The notes under the pieces: generated by a model
The model's input: the letters and a program-made list of their open reading frames with translations, nothing else
The model's database searches: none
What the model was told of the DNA's origin: nothing
Position numbers and translations under genes: made by a program
Assembly: GCF_003340555.1 (NCBI RefSeq)
Contig: NZ_QPLJ01000014.1
Span: 1-64,000 of the forward strand
Direction of reading: 5' to 3'
DNA from: Jannaschia formosa
GTDB taxonomy: Bacteria > Pseudomonadota > Alphaproteobacteria > Rhodobacterales > Rhodobacteraceae
Length of the DNA: 64,000 nt
Shown: piece after piece, positions 55,691 to 64,000 of the stretch
Layout of the letters: each line of letters starts with the position of its first letter
How positions within the stretch are numbered: the stretch's first letter is position 1

Positions 55691-57742
55691 TCAGGTCGCC
55701 CGGCTGCGGTCGAGCGGGACGGCCAGACCGTTGTGCAGCGCGTCGATCTCCTCGGCGGCGCGCGCGCCCCCGTAGGCGCCGTGGGCGGTCTTGTCCCAGT
55801 GGAACGGGCGCAGGACGATCTCGGCCAGCGCCTTCCAGACCGCGATCGAGGCGAGCGGGAAATAGGCCTCCATCGTCGGAACCCAGCGGCGCAGATGCCG
55901 GTGATGCGGCGCGGCGCAGCCCGCCGCCCCCAGCGCCATATTGGCGAGCATGATCGAGAGGTAGAACAGCCACAGCAGCCAGGCCTGCCCCTCCGGCAGC
56001 CAGGCGAGGATCGGATGCGCGACGCCGAAGGCGATCACCGCCGTCGACCACATCACCGGCGCCAGCAGCGCGTTCAGCACCGCGCCGCCGAACAGCAGAT
56101 GGAAGCCCAGGACGCGCTTCGTCCCCAGATCGCGCCAGAGCCGCGCCGGATGGCGCGCATGCACCGCCCAGGTCAGGACATAGCCCTTCATCCAGCGCGA
56201 CCGCTGGCGGATCCATCCGAGGGGATGGGCATTCGCCTCCTCCAGAGTGGTCGTGTCGAGGATCTCGGTGCGGAAGCCGCGCCGCGCGAGGCGGATGCCG
56301 AGATCGGCGTCCTCGGTGACATTGTGGGCGTCCCAGGCGCCGATGGATTCGAGCGCCGCGCGCCGGAAGAACAGCGTGGTGCCGCCCAGCGGCACCACCA
56401 GGCCGAGGCGCGCGATGCCGGGCAGGACCAGCCGGAACCAGTTGGCGTAGTCGATCGTGAAGCAGCGCGACAGCCAGTTGCGCGTAGGGTTGTAGTAGTC
56501 GAGCAGCCCCTGCAGACAGGCGACGTCGGGCGGTGCCGTGCGGAAGCGGGCGGCGACGCGGCGCAGCTGGTCGGGCGCGGGCGCGTCCTCGGCGTCCCAG
56601 ACGCCGACGATCGAGCCGCGCGCGAAGGTCAGCGCGTAGTTGAGCGCCCGCGGCTTGGTGCGGGGCTGGCCGTCGGGCACGGGGATCACCCGCATCCAGG
56701 GAGGCAGGCCGGCGGCGGCCAGCGCGGCGCGGGTCGTGACGTCCCCGGCCTCGACCGCCAGGATGACGTCCAGCCGCTCCCGCGGGTAGTCGATGCGCGA
56801 CAGCCGCGCGGTCAGGGCGGGCGCGATGGCCGGCTCGTCGTGGAGCGGGACCAGCATCGAGATCGTCGGCAGGTGCCGCGCCGCCCCACGCGCGGGACGG
56901 ACCGAGACGAAGGCGCCCCCCTCCCGCCGCGCCCGGCGCATCGCCAGCCCGGCGGCGAGCCGGAGCCCGGTGTTGCAGACCAGCACGACGACGCCCACCG
57001 CCGTGGCCCAGCGCAGCGCCGCCGCCGGCTGCGCCAGCACCAGCGCCAGCAGCGCGATCAGCCCCAGAGCCAGCATCGTCGCGCCGCCCCGCGCGGTCAG
57101 GCTCCGACAGCTCTCGCCGCGGGCGACGCGGCATTCCGCGGCGCGCGCCAGGGCCGCGCCGTGAAGCTGGCCCAGCCGCGCGTCGAACTCTGTATCCGAG
57201 ACGATGGCGAAGAGGCACGGGCCATAGCAGTCCGGCAGCGCCGCGCGGAGCGGGTCGATCCGGTCGGGGCGGGTGACGGCGATCAGGCTGCGCCCGCCGA
57301 CGCGCGCCCAGGGCAGGGCGCGATGGGCCAGCACCGTGCGCAGGGGCAGCCGCGCGGCCCAGGCGTCCAGCCCCGGCTGGTCGGAGGGGACGGGGCCGAC
57401 CTCGCCCATGCCGTAGCGCGCGCCGCGCGCCCGGGTGACGCGCGCCTCGGTGACCTGCCCGGTCCGGACCAGCAGCGCGGCGAGATCGACATTGGTTTCG
57501 CCCAGCGCCAGCCGGGCGCGGGCCAGCGCCGTATCCGACAGCGCCTTCTGGGCTTCCAGCACGCTGGCGAGCGAGGGTCGGCGCGCCGGGGGCGTCTCCG
57601 GCGCCGTGGGGCGGGCCAAGACGTTGGGGCGGCGCGGCTCGGCCGGGAAGGAGAAGACCGCCCGCTTGCCCGCGTCGCCGGTGGGCGCGTCATTTGGCGG
57701 CCCGGAGGGACCGCGGGGGGCGGTGAAGGACGGCGAGGACAT
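55691..57742 (-). CDS. Membrane glycosyltransferase (GT2) with N-terminal MshEN-like domain
   Basis: The 683-residue protein starts with a Pro-rich head, then a domain resembling the N-terminal (MshEN/T2SSE_N) part of type II secretion ATPases (about 55-205: LASVLEAQKALSDTALARAR, then VGPVPSDQPGLDAWAARLPL). Two membrane helices and a processive-type GT2 domain (about 285-520) follow, with WDAEDAPAPDQL, TEDADLGIRLARRG and QRSRWMKGY (Q-x-x-R-W), and further C-terminal helices. It would polymerise or secrete a polysaccharide. MshEN domains bind c-di-GMP in known cases, which suggests regulation of activity, but that is inference. Confidence 0.85.
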   Translation of the reverse strand: MSSPSFTAPRGPSGPPNDAPTGDAGKRAVFSFPAEPRRPNVLARPTAPETPPARRPSLASVLEAQKALSDTALARARLALGETNVDLAALLVRTGQVTEARVTRARGARYGMGEVGPVPSDQPGLDAWAARLPLRTVLAHRALPWARVGGRSLIAVTRPDRIDPLRAALPDCYGPCLFAIVSDTEFDARLGQLHGAALARAAECRVARGESCRSLTARGGATMLALGLIALLALVLAQPAAALRWATAVGVVVLVCNTGLRLAAGLAMRRARREGGAFVSVRPARGAARHLPTISMLVPLHDEPAIAPALTARLSRIDYPRERLDVILAVEAGDVTTRAALAAAGLPPWMRVIPVPDGQPRTKPRALNYALTFARGSIVGVWDAEDAPAPDQLRRVAARFRTAPPDVACLQGLLDYYNPTRNWLSRCFTIDYANWFRLVLPGIARLGLVVPLGGTTLFFRRAALESIGAWDAHNVTEDADLGIRLARRGFRTEILDTTTLEEANAHPLGWIRQRSRWMKGYVLTWAVHARHPARLWRDLGTKRVLGFHLLFGGAVLNALLAPVMWSTAVIAFGVAHPILAWLPEGQAWLLWLFYLSIMLANMALGAAGCAAPHHRHLRRWVPTMEAYFPLASIAVWKALAEIVLRPFHWDKTAHGAYGGARAAEEIDALHNGLAVPLDRSRAT

Positions 57743-57827
57743 GGGCGCCCTGCGGTTGAGACGGCGCCACTATCCCGCGAGCAGGGTTAACCGCCGGTTA
57801 ACGCCCCCGGTTCAAAAGGTGGAAGCG

Positions 57828-58973
57828 TCAGCCCTTCGCCGCCGCCATCGCCGCGGCGAACTCGTCGAACAGGTAGGCGCTGTCATGCGGCCCCGGACTC
57901 GCCTCCGGGTGGTACTGGACCGAGAAGACCGGCCTGCCCGACAGCCGGATCCCGCAATTCGACCCGTCAAACAGCGAGACATGCGTCTCCTCCACGCCCG
58001 CGGGCAGGCTCTGGGCATCGACGGTGAAGCCGTGGTTCATCGAGGTGATCTCCACCTTGCCGTCGGCGCGCCGCTGGACCGGGTGGTTGGCGCCGTGATG
58101 GCCGTGGTTCATCTTCACCGTGCGCGCGCCCAGCGCCATGGCCAGCATCTGGTGGCCGAGGCAGATCCCGAAGACCGGCAGCCCGCTCTCGACCATCTCG
58201 CGGATGGCGGGCACGGCGTATTCGCCGGTCGCCGCCGGGTCGCCCGGTCCGTTTGACAGGAACAGGCCGTCGGGTTCCAGCGCCTTGATATCCTCGGCGG
58301 TGGCGGTCGCGGGCAGGACGGTCACGTCGCAGCCGACATGGGCGAGCGATCGCAGGATGTTGCGCTTGGCGCCGTAGTCGATGGCGACGACCTTGAACTT
58401 CGGCGCATCGAGCGTGCCGAACCCGTCGGGCCAGGCCCATTTCGTCTCGGACCAGCGATAGGACTGCGCGGTCGTCACCTCGCGCGCCAGGTCCATCCCC
58501 TCCAGCCCCCGGAAGGCGCGGGCCTGCCGGACCAGATCCTCGATGTCGAACCTGCCATCCGGGTCGTGGGCCAGCGCGACATGCGGCGCACCCTGCTGGC
58601 GGATGGCGCGGGTCAGGCGGCGGGTGTCGACGCCGCCCATCCCGATCCGGCCGCGCGCGGCCAGCCAGTCCTCCAGATCGCGGGTGGCGCGCCAGTTCGA
58701 CGGCTCGGTCGGATCCCACTTCACGACCATGCCGGCGGCGACCGGGTCGGCCGTCTCGTCGTCCTCGGGGGTGATGCCGGTATTGCCGATATGCGGGAAG
58801 GTGAAGGTCACGACCTGCCCCGCATAGGAGGGGTCGGTCATGATTTCCTGATAGCCGGTCATCGCGGTGTTGAAGCACAGCTCCGCCACCGCCGTGCCGG
58901 CCGCGCCGAAGCCTCGGCCGAGGAAGATCGTCCCGTCGGCGAGGGCGAGGCAGGCGGTCGGGGTCTTGGCCAT
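57828..58973 (-). CDS. carA: Carbamoyl-phosphate synthase small chain
   Basis: CarA is the glutamine amidotransferase subunit that feeds ammonia to CarB for pyrimidine and arginine synthesis. The 381-residue protein has the N-terminal LADGTIFLGRGFGAAGTAVA, the class I amidotransferase catalytic Cys in VFGICLGHQMLA, and the His-Glu pair in SVQYHPEASPGPHD. carB is not adjacent. ATG 58973 is preceded by AGGATCCGACC. It is divergent from yqeY. Confidence 0.97.
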   Translation of the reverse strand: MAKTPTACLALADGTIFLGRGFGAAGTAVAELCFNTAMTGYQEIMTDPSYAGQVVTFTFPHIGNTGITPEDDETADPVAAGMVVKWDPTEPSNWRATRDLEDWLAARGRIGMGGVDTRRLTRAIRQQGAPHVALAHDPDGRFDIEDLVRQARAFRGLEGMDLAREVTTAQSYRWSETKWAWPDGFGTLDAPKFKVVAIDYGAKRNILRSLAHVGCDVTVLPATATAEDIKALEPDGLFLSNGPGDPAATGEYAVPAIREMVESGLPVFGICLGHQMLAMALGARTVKMNHGHHGANHPVQRRADGKVEITSMNHGFTVDAQSLPAGVEETHVSLFDGSNCGIRLSGRPVFSVQYHPEASPGPHDSAYLFDEFAAAMAAAKG

Positions 58974-59123
58974 GGTCGGATCCTGTAGGCAGCGGGCGGG
59001 CAAACGCCCCCGCGTTTAGGAGCGTGGCCCGGGGGCGTCAAGGCGCCGCCGCCTCGCGGAGATTGCGGGCCGGGCGCGCTTCGGGTAAGGCGGCGTTTCG
59101 ATCCGCGTCATGAAGGACGATCC

Positions 59124-59576
59124 ATGGAACTGCGCGACAGGCTGAATTCCGGGCTCAAGGCCGCGATGCGCGACAAGGACGCGCTGCGTCTGGGTACGCT
59201 GCGGCTGATCAACGCCGCGATCAAGGACCAGGACATCGCGCTTCGGCCGCAGTCGCAGACGGTGGGCAATGCCGAGATCACCGCGATCCTCGCGAAGATG
59301 GTCAAGCAGCGGCTCGAAAGCGCCCGCGCCTACGAGGAGGCCGGCCGGCTGGAGCTCGCCCAGCAGGAGCAGGACGAGATCAAGGTCATTGAGGAGTTCC
59401 TGCCCCGGCAGCTCTCCGAGACCGAGGTCGAGGCCGCCGTCTCCGGCGCCATCTCCGAGACCGGCGCGAGCAGCCTGCGCGACATGGGCCGCGTGATGGC
59501 GGTGCTGAAGGACCGGCATCCGGGGCAGATGGATTTCGGCAAGGTCGGTCCGATGGTGAAGGCACGGCTGGCCTGA
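59124..59576 (+). CDS. GatB/YqeY domain protein
   Basis: The 150-residue helical protein shows the YqeY pattern: LRDRLNSGLKAAMRDKDALR, then RLINAAIKDQDI, and the C-terminal MGRVMAVLKDRHPGQMDFGK. The domain is the tRNA-binding tail of GatB; the free-standing form has no proven role, although links to amidation of mischarged tRNA are suspected. GAAGGACGATCC precedes the ATG. Confidence 0.93.
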   Translation: MELRDRLNSGLKAAMRDKDALRLGTLRLINAAIKDQDIALRPQSQTVGNAEITAILAKMVKQRLESARAYEEAGRLELAQQEQDEIKVIEEFLPRQLSETEVEAAVSGAISETGASSLRDMGRVMAVLKDRHPGQMDFGKVGPMVKARLA

Positions 59577-59577
59577 G

Positions 59578-59603
59578 GCCCGCGGCGGGTGCGCCCGCCG
59601 GGC
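59578..59603 (+). terminator. Hairpin after yqeY
   Basis: A GC-rich stem with one bulge (GCCCGCGGCGGG / CCCGCCGGGC, loop TGCG) starts two bases after the yqeY stop and is followed by TTGCGTCC. Confidence 0.5.
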
Positions 59604-59659
59604 TTGCGTCCCGTTCCGAACGTCGCCATCTCCTTGCGGGGACCACGGAGGACAGGGTC

Positions 59660-60781
59660 ATGGCGCTGCCGGTTCGGCAACAGGTGACGTATTGGGGGCT
59701 GGCGGCGGTAGCCTTCCTCGCCATCCTCTGGGTGCTGGGCCCCATCCTCCTTCCCTTCCTCGTCGGCGGCGCCATCGCCTACATCCTCGACCCGCTTGCC
59801 GACCGGCTGGAGCGGCTCGGCCTGCCGCGCTGGGCCGCGACGGCGGCGATCACGCTGGTCGCCGTCATGGGGCTCGTCCTGCTCGTGGCCTTCGTCATCC
59901 CGACCCTGATCCAGCAGGCCTCCGCGCTGGTGCGCGCCGCCCCGGACTACTTCGAGGCGCTGCGCGACTGGCTCACCCTGCGCTTCCCGGACCTCGTCGA
60001 GGAAGGGGGCATCGTCCGCACCGGCCTGGCCGACCTGGGCGAGACCCTGCGCGCCCGCGGCGGAGAGCTGGCGCAGCAGCTGGTCGCGGGTGTCTTCGGC
60101 GTCGTCAACGCGCTGCTCTTCATCGTCGTCGTGCCGGTCGTGGCCTTCTACCTGCTGCTCGACTGGGACGACATGATCGCCCGCCTCGACGAGATGCTGC
60201 CGCGCGACCATGTCCAGACGATCCGCGCCCTCGCGCGCGAGGTGGACGACACGCTCGCCTCCTTCGTGCGCGGGCAGGGGACGGTCTGCCTGATCCTCGG
60301 CACCTTCTACTCGGTCGCGCTGATGGCGGTGGGCCTGCAGTTCGGACTGGTCGTCGGCGCGGTCGCGGGGCTCATCACCTTCATCCCCTATGTCGGGGCG
60401 CTGGTGGGCGGCGGGCTCGCCATCGGGCTCGCGCTGTTCCAGTTCTGGGGCGAGTGGACCTCGATCGGCATTGTCGCCGCGATCTTCGTCGCGGGCCAGT
60501 TCCTCGAAGGCAACGTCCTGACCCCCAAGCTGGTCGGGGACAGCGTCGGGCTGCACCCCGTCTGGCTTCTGTTCGCGCTGTCGGTCTTCGGGTCGATCTA
60601 CGGCTTCGTCGGCATGCTGGTCGCCGTCCCGGTGGCGGCGGTGCTGGGCGTGCTGACGCGCTTCATGATCCGGAACTACAAGGAGAGCCTGCTCTATCTC
60701 GGCCAGGACGTCCCGCCCGACCCCCAGGCCGACCTGCCGCCCTCCGCGCCTCGCGCCGAGACGAGGGACGCTGCCGAGTGA
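59660..60781 (+). CDS. AI-2E/PerM-family membrane protein
   Basis: The 373-residue protein has about eight helices with the family block LGPILLPFLVGGAIAYILDP near the N-terminus and GVLGLPVGAVLG-like glycine-rich helices at the end (SIYGFVGMLVAVPVAAVLG). Members were named for AI-2 export (TqsA), but most act on unknown substrates or as Na+(Li+)/H+ antiporters in some cases. The stop overlaps the GTG start of hdaA by four bases, a pairing that is conserved in related bacteria. Confidence 0.9.
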   Translation: MALPVRQQVTYWGLAAVAFLAILWVLGPILLPFLVGGAIAYILDPLADRLERLGLPRWAATAAITLVAVMGLVLLVAFVIPTLIQQASALVRAAPDYFEALRDWLTLRFPDLVEEGGIVRTGLADLGETLRARGGELAQQLVAGVFGVVNALLFIVVVPVVAFYLLLDWDDMIARLDEMLPRDHVQTIRALAREVDDTLASFVRGQGTVCLILGTFYSVALMAVGLQFGLVVGAVAGLITFIPYVGALVGGGLAIGLALFQFWGEWTSIGIVAAIFVAGQFLEGNVLTPKLVGDSVGLHPVWLLFALSVFGSIYGFVGMLVAVPVAAVLGVLTRFMIRNYKESLLYLGQDVPPDPQADLPPSAPRAETRDAAE

Positions 60782-61446
60782 CCCCGCGCCAGACCGCCAT
60801 CGACCTGCCGCGGCTCAACGCGCGCGGGCGCGCGGACTTCATGTCCTCGCCCGCCAACGAGACGGCGCTGGCGCTCGTCGACCGTTGGCCGGACTGGCCC
60901 GACGGGCGGCTGGCGCTGACCGGTCCCGAGGGCGCGGGCAAGTCCCATCTCGCCGCGGCCTGGGCCGAGACCGCGGTCGCCCGGCTCGTTGCCGCGCAGG
61001 CTCTGCGCGTCGCCGACGTGCCCGCCCTGGCCGAGGCGCCCGTGGCCGTCGAGGATGTGGACCGCGCCCTGTCCGACGAGGCGGAGCGCGCGCTCTTCCA
61101 CCTCTGGAACGCGCTGGCCGCGGCCGGCCAGGGCCTGCTCGTGACCGGCCGCCGGGCGCCGTCCGACTGGGGCGTGCGGCTGCCGGACCTCGCCTCGCGG
61201 CTCGCCTCGCTGACGCCCGCCCGGCTGGGCGAGCCGGACGAGGCGCTCCTGCAGGCGGTGCTGCTGAAGCTCTTCGCCGACCGCCAGATCGCGCCGCGCC
61301 CGGCGCTGGTGCAGTATCTCCTGCCGCGCATGGAGCGCAGCTTCGCCGCCGCCCACAGCCTCGTCGACCGGCTCGACAGCGAGGCACTGGCCCAGGGGCG
61401 CGAGGTCGACGTCCCGGTGGCGCGGCGCCTGCTCGAGGGCGGCTAG
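60778..61446 (+). CDS. hdaA: DnaA-related regulatory ATPase HdaA
   Basis: Hda-type proteins bind the DNA clamp and promote hydrolysis of DnaA-bound ATP, preventing re-initiation of replication. The 222-residue AAA+ protein has the Walker A GPEGAGKSHLAAAWAE, a Walker B-like VAVEDVDRALSDE, and the sensor region AAPSDWG-like (TGRRAPSDWGVRLPDLASRL). It lacks the DnaA DNA-binding domain. The start is GTG 60778 within GTGA, overlapping the upstream stop codon. Confidence 0.9.
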   Translation: MTPRQTAIDLPRLNARGRADFMSSPANETALALVDRWPDWPDGRLALTGPEGAGKSHLAAAWAETAVARLVAAQALRVADVPALAEAPVAVEDVDRALSDEAERALFHLWNALAAAGQGLLVTGRRAPSDWGVRLPDLASRLASLTPARLGEPDEALLQAVLLKLFADRQIAPRPALVQYLLPRMERSFAAAHSLVDRLDSEALAQGREVDVPVARRLLEGG

Positions 61447-61608
61447 CCCGACGCACCGGTGCGAGCGCCCGCGCCCGGCGCTCTAATGCCGGACCTGGCG
61501 CTTCGCGAAGCCAGACCCCCGACCGGGCCGCCTCTCAGGTGCCGACCCGCCCGGACATCCGGCCCCGACGGCCATCGACCCGTCCGGCAGGCGGGCTAGC
61601 TCCGCCCC

Positions 61609-62145
61609 ATGACCCGCCGCGACCTCCTCACCTTCGCCGCCGTCTCGACCCGGCCGGGCGCCGTGCCCGCCGCCGAGGCGACGACACCCCTCGCGCTCGA
61701 CTGGGGCTACGTGGCCGACGGCGTGATGGGCGGCGTCTCGACCGGACGGATGACGCGCGAGACCCTGGCGGGGGTCGACGCCACCCGCCTCACCGGAGAT
61801 GTCTCGACGGAGAACGACGGCGGCTTCATCCAGCTCGCCGCCGACCTGCCCGACGGCTCGGACCCCGCCGCCTGGGCGGGGCTGGAGATCGACGTGCTCG
61901 GCAACGGCGAAGGCTACGACCTCCGCCTGCGCACCACGGCCCTGACCCGGCCGTGGCAGAGCTTCCGCCTCGCCTTCGACGCGTCGCCCGAATGGCGCAC
62001 CCTCCGCGCTCCTTGGTCCGCCTTCGCGCCTCACCGGACCGAAGCCGCGTTCGACCCGGCCCAGCTCCGCCGCCTCGGCATCCTCGCCGTCGGCCGGGCC
62101 TTCAAGGCGGACATCGCGGTGGGCGCCCTGCGCCTCTGGCGCTGA
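61609..62145 (+). CDS. CIA30 family protein
   Basis: The 178-residue protein shows the CIA30/NDUFAF1-like fold: VADGVMGGVSTGRMT at about residue 40, VSTENDGGFIQLAADL and AFKADIAVGALRLWR. The beta-sandwich family assists respiratory complex I assembly in mitochondria; the bacterial role is unproven. The first 20 residues are Arg-rich then hydrophobic, a possible but poor signal. Confidence 0.85.
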   Translation: MTRRDLLTFAAVSTRPGAVPAAEATTPLALDWGYVADGVMGGVSTGRMTRETLAGVDATRLTGDVSTENDGGFIQLAADLPDGSDPAAWAGLEIDVLGNGEGYDLRLRTTALTRPWQSFRLAFDASPEWRTLRAPWSAFAPHRTEAAFDPAQLRRLGILAVGRAFKADIAVGALRLWR

Positions 62146-62186
62146 CCCCCAGGATCGTCTCGAACCGCGCGTCCCTTCCTGTGGCC

Positions 62187-62219
62187 GAAAATACTCCGGG
62201 GTCCGGGGCGGAGCCCCGG
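62187..62219 (+). repeat. GC-palindromic intergenic repeat, copy 2
   Basis: GAAAATACTC is followed by GGGGTCCGGGGCGGAGCCCCGG, between the convergent CIA30 and aldo/keto reductase genes. It is the same kind of unit as at 42316-42343, 63362-63385 and 63598-63624, and may serve as a terminator. Confidence 0.6.
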
Positions 62220-62262
62220 CGCCCGACCCGTGCACCGCAGCAGGCGGCCGCGCGCCAACGGT

Positions 62263-63282
62263 CTAATAGGGCGCCGGATGCGCCCGATGCAACTCGTCGA
62301 TGGCCGCGACAAGCTCCTCCGACAGATCCATGCCGGCGGCCTTCAGCCCGTGCTCCAGCTGCGCCACCGTCGTCGCGCCGAGGATCGCCGAACAGACGAA
62401 GGGCCGGGTCTGCAGCCAGGCCAGCGCCATGTGGACCGGGTCCAGCCCATGCTCCCGGGCGAGGTCGAGATAGGCCGCCACGGTCGGCTCCACCCGCTCG
62501 GACCAGCGCCCGCCCAGCCCCTCGTTGATCGACCTGCGTGACCCCTCGGGGATCGCGCCGCCCTGGTACTTGCCCGTCAGAAGCCCGGTGGCGAGCGGCG
62601 AGAAGGCCAGCATCGTGACCTGGTCGTGATGCATCAGTTCGGCCAGGTCGGTATCGGCGAGGCGGCAGAGCAGCGAGTATTCGTTCTGCACCGCGACGGG
62701 CCGCGCGCCGCCATCCCCGGCGAGCCGCAGCCATTGCGCGAGCCCCCAGGTGGTCTCGTTCGACAGGCCGAAGGCGCGGATCGTGCCGCGCGCGACCTCC
62801 CTCTCCAGGGCGCCCGTGCAGTCGGCGAGGTTCTGCAGGATCGCGTCGCGGTCCCCCTCGGGCCGGTAGCTCCAGTTCTGGCGGAAGTGATAGGAGCCGC
62901 GATTGGGCCAGTGCAGCTGGTAGAGGTCGATGGTCTCGGACTGCAGGCGCTTCAGACTGCCCTCGATGGCGGCGGGAATGGTCTCGGCGGTGATCTGGCC
63001 TGCATAGCCGCCGGGCCCCAGATGCTTCGTCGCCAGCCGCAGCCGCCCGGCCCCGCCCTGCGCGCACCAGCGGCCGACGATCTGCTCGGTCAGGCCGAGC
63101 GTCTCCTTCGTGACGGGGTTGACGGGATACATCTCGGCGGTGTCGAGCCAGGTCACGCCGGCCTCGGCAGCCATGTCCATCTGCCGGTGAGCATCGGCCT
63201 CGGATGTCTGCGTGCCGAAGGTCATGGTGCCGAGCATGATCTCGGAGATGCTGTCGTTCGGGCCCAGGGGGACGATGCGCAT
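62263..63282 (-). CDS. Aldo/keto reductase, Tas-like
   Basis: The 339-residue (beta/alpha)8 oxidoreductase has the AKR catalytic residues in order: Asp and Tyr in WLDTAEMYPVNP, Lys in LRLATKHLGPGG, His in DLYQLHWPNRG. NADP-binding blocks (FSPLATGLLTGKYQGG, SAILGATTVAQLEH) follow. Length and the MYPV-P motif fit the Tas group. The substrate is unknown. ATG 63282 is chosen because it gives the usual N-terminus MRIVPLGPND. Confidence 0.92.
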   Translation of the reverse strand: MRIVPLGPNDSISEIMLGTMTFGTQTSEADAHRQMDMAAEAGVTWLDTAEMYPVNPVTKETLGLTEQIVGRWCAQGGAGRLRLATKHLGPGGYAGQITAETIPAAIEGSLKRLQSETIDLYQLHWPNRGSYHFRQNWSYRPEGDRDAILQNLADCTGALEREVARGTIRAFGLSNETTWGLAQWLRLAGDGGARPVAVQNEYSLLCRLADTDLAELMHHDQVTMLAFSPLATGLLTGKYQGGAIPEGSRRSINEGLGGRWSERVEPTVAAYLDLAREHGLDPVHMALAWLQTRPFVCSAILGATTVAQLEHGLKAAGMDLSEELVAAIDELHRAHPAPY

Positions 63283-63361
63283 GCGGTGCCTCGGAAGGTT
63301 GCGGTCGCGCGCACAGTAGGGGTCTCGCGCCCGAGGTAAACCCGCCGTCAGCCCCGGGGCG

Positions 63362-63385
63362 CCAGGGGGCGCCCCCCTGACCCCC
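63362..63385 (-). repeat. GC-palindromic intergenic repeat, copy 3
   Basis: On the minus strand the unit reads GGGGGTCAGGGGGGCGCCCC, followed by CTGG. It matches the pattern of copies 1, 2 and 4 with one changed base in the GTCC core. Confidence 0.55.
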
Positions 63386-63597
63386 GTCGAGTGCCGGAAC
63401 GCCTGCGAGGCGGCCGATGCGCCCGGCCCGACGGCGCTGCGCGGCCGATCCCGGCTTGCCGGCGCGCGCTGGGGGCAGGGGCCTTCCGGACGGAAAATAC
63501 CTTCAACGACTCGCGCGAGTCGGAGCCGCCGCGATCGGGAAACGAGCGTCCTCCCACGGGAGCGCAGAAGCGGAACCCGTCGCGCCCGGCTCCGAGC

Positions 63598-63624
63598 GCC
63601 GGGGGACGCCCCCGGACCCCCGGC
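63598..63624 (-). repeat. GC-palindromic intergenic repeat, copy 4
   Basis: On the minus strand the unit reads GGGGGTCCGGGGGCGTCCCC, nearly identical to copy 1 at 42316-42343, including the flanking GGCC. Confidence 0.6.
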
Positions 63625-63916
63625 CGCAGGCTGGGCGCTCTGCCGCGTCGGGACGCGCCCGGTCGGGAACAAGCTTGCGTATCCCGGACACCGCCACGTC
63701 AGCAGGGCGCACGGATTGTCCGGAGCTCGACCGGGATCGGATGGTGCGGCGTCCTCGCGCGTCGCGGGGCCAGCCTGGGCCGGGTCTCGGGGCCGCCGGA
63801 CGTCGGCGCCGGTCTCCGCGACTTGATCTGCCGCTTCGGGGGCGGCGGAAATCGGACGTCTGCTCCCCGCTCGGGGCCTTGCGCCCCTGGCGCGGCTTCG
63901 TTATGGCCGGACCCGT

Positions 63917-63993
63917 GCCGGCGTAGCTCAGTTGGTTAGAGCGCCTGATTGTGGATCAGGAGGTCCCCCGTTCGAGCCGGGGCGCTGGTACCA
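63917..63993 (+). tRNA. tRNA-His (anticodon GTG)
   Basis: A complete 77-base cloverleaf ends in an encoded CCA. The D arm is GCTCAGTTGGTTAGAGC, the anticodon arm CCTGA-TTGTGGA-TCAGG with GTG at the centre, and the T arm CCCCG-TTCGAGC-CGGGG. The acceptor stem GCCGGCG pairs with CGCTGGT, giving G1-U72 and a discriminator A73. There is no encoded extra G-1 opposite a C73, as is known for many alphaproteobacterial tRNA-His genes. Confidence 0.95.
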
Positions 63994-64000
63994 TCCCCCT

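Larger units (their letters stand above)
63283..63916. other. Long intergenic region with two palindromic repeats
   Basis: These 634 bases separate the aldo/keto reductase start from tRNA-His. They contain two GC-palindromic repeat units and no supported ORF; longer open frames on the plus strand are low-complexity Arg/Pro/Gly products. Confidence 0.5.

Overview
The window is GC-rich (roughly 70 %), densely coded chromosomal DNA of an alphaproteobacterium, most likely a Rhodobacterales/Paracoccaceae member. This rests on gene content and style: HdaA directly behind a PerM-type protein, a DUF1992/DUF2892/DUF924/DUF455 set, a GntR-kdu uronate locus, a TRAP transporter, a bactofilin-M23 pair, and a tRNA-His that has A73 and no G-1, a trait known from a large alphaproteobacterial clade. 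No rRNA, CRISPR array or prophage was seen.

Layout. 1-1289: a scar in which an IS30-type transposase fragment abuts the right end of an IS3-type element, which has cut off the 5' end of a fatty acid desaturase gene. 1383-4470: unsaturated-uronate catabolism (kduD, kduI, kdgF, a frameshifted leader gene) with a divergent GntR regulator and a palindromic candidate operator. 4768-9311: the centrepiece, a leftward cluster of a rhodopsin with an N-D-Q pump motif (light-driven Na+ pump type, KR2-like), crtI, crtY and blh, which together convert phytoene to retinal and load it on the opsin. 9531-11442: a divergent TrkH/KtrB-type K+ channel subunit and a short TrkA-like RCK protein. 11805-16524: a cupin resembling bacterial hydroxynitrile lyases, an amidase/M20 amidohydrolase pair, a cold-shock protein and an unknown protein. 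16874-19611: a membrane-anchored spermidine-synthase-like protein, then a CopZ/DUF305 pair behind a CueR-type promoter. 19612-25845: a CPA1 Na+/H+ antiporter with a cyclic-nucleotide-binding-like tail, an ABM-domain protein and a HWE histidine kinase with fused receiver. 26357-34145: a coiled-coil membrane protein, prfB, a UGT-like glycosyltransferase, bactofilin-M23, a DUF455 ferritin-like protein and a peroxiredoxin. 34237-47417: AsmA-like protein, queA, two MFS carriers, DUF924, a 65-aa membrane protein, lpd, DUF1992, uvrA and DUF2892. 47496-53120: two tandem paralogous exported proteins, a cytochrome P450 and a TRAP dicarboxylate-type transporter. 53186-63993: tpiA, an A-type Fe-S carrier, a Bcr/CflA exporter, a two-domain glycosyltransferase, carA, yqeY, an AI-2E/PerM protein, hdaA, CIA30, an aldo/keto reductase and tRNA-His.

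How it fits together: the rhodopsin cluster would make its own chromophore from phytoene or lycopene (crtE and crtB are not in this window) and export Na+ in the light. The adjacent K+ uptake genes and the Na+/H+ antiporter about 10 kb away are natural consumers or complements of a Na+ gradient. That functional link is an inference from proximity. The rest is housekeeping and ordinary accessory metabolism.
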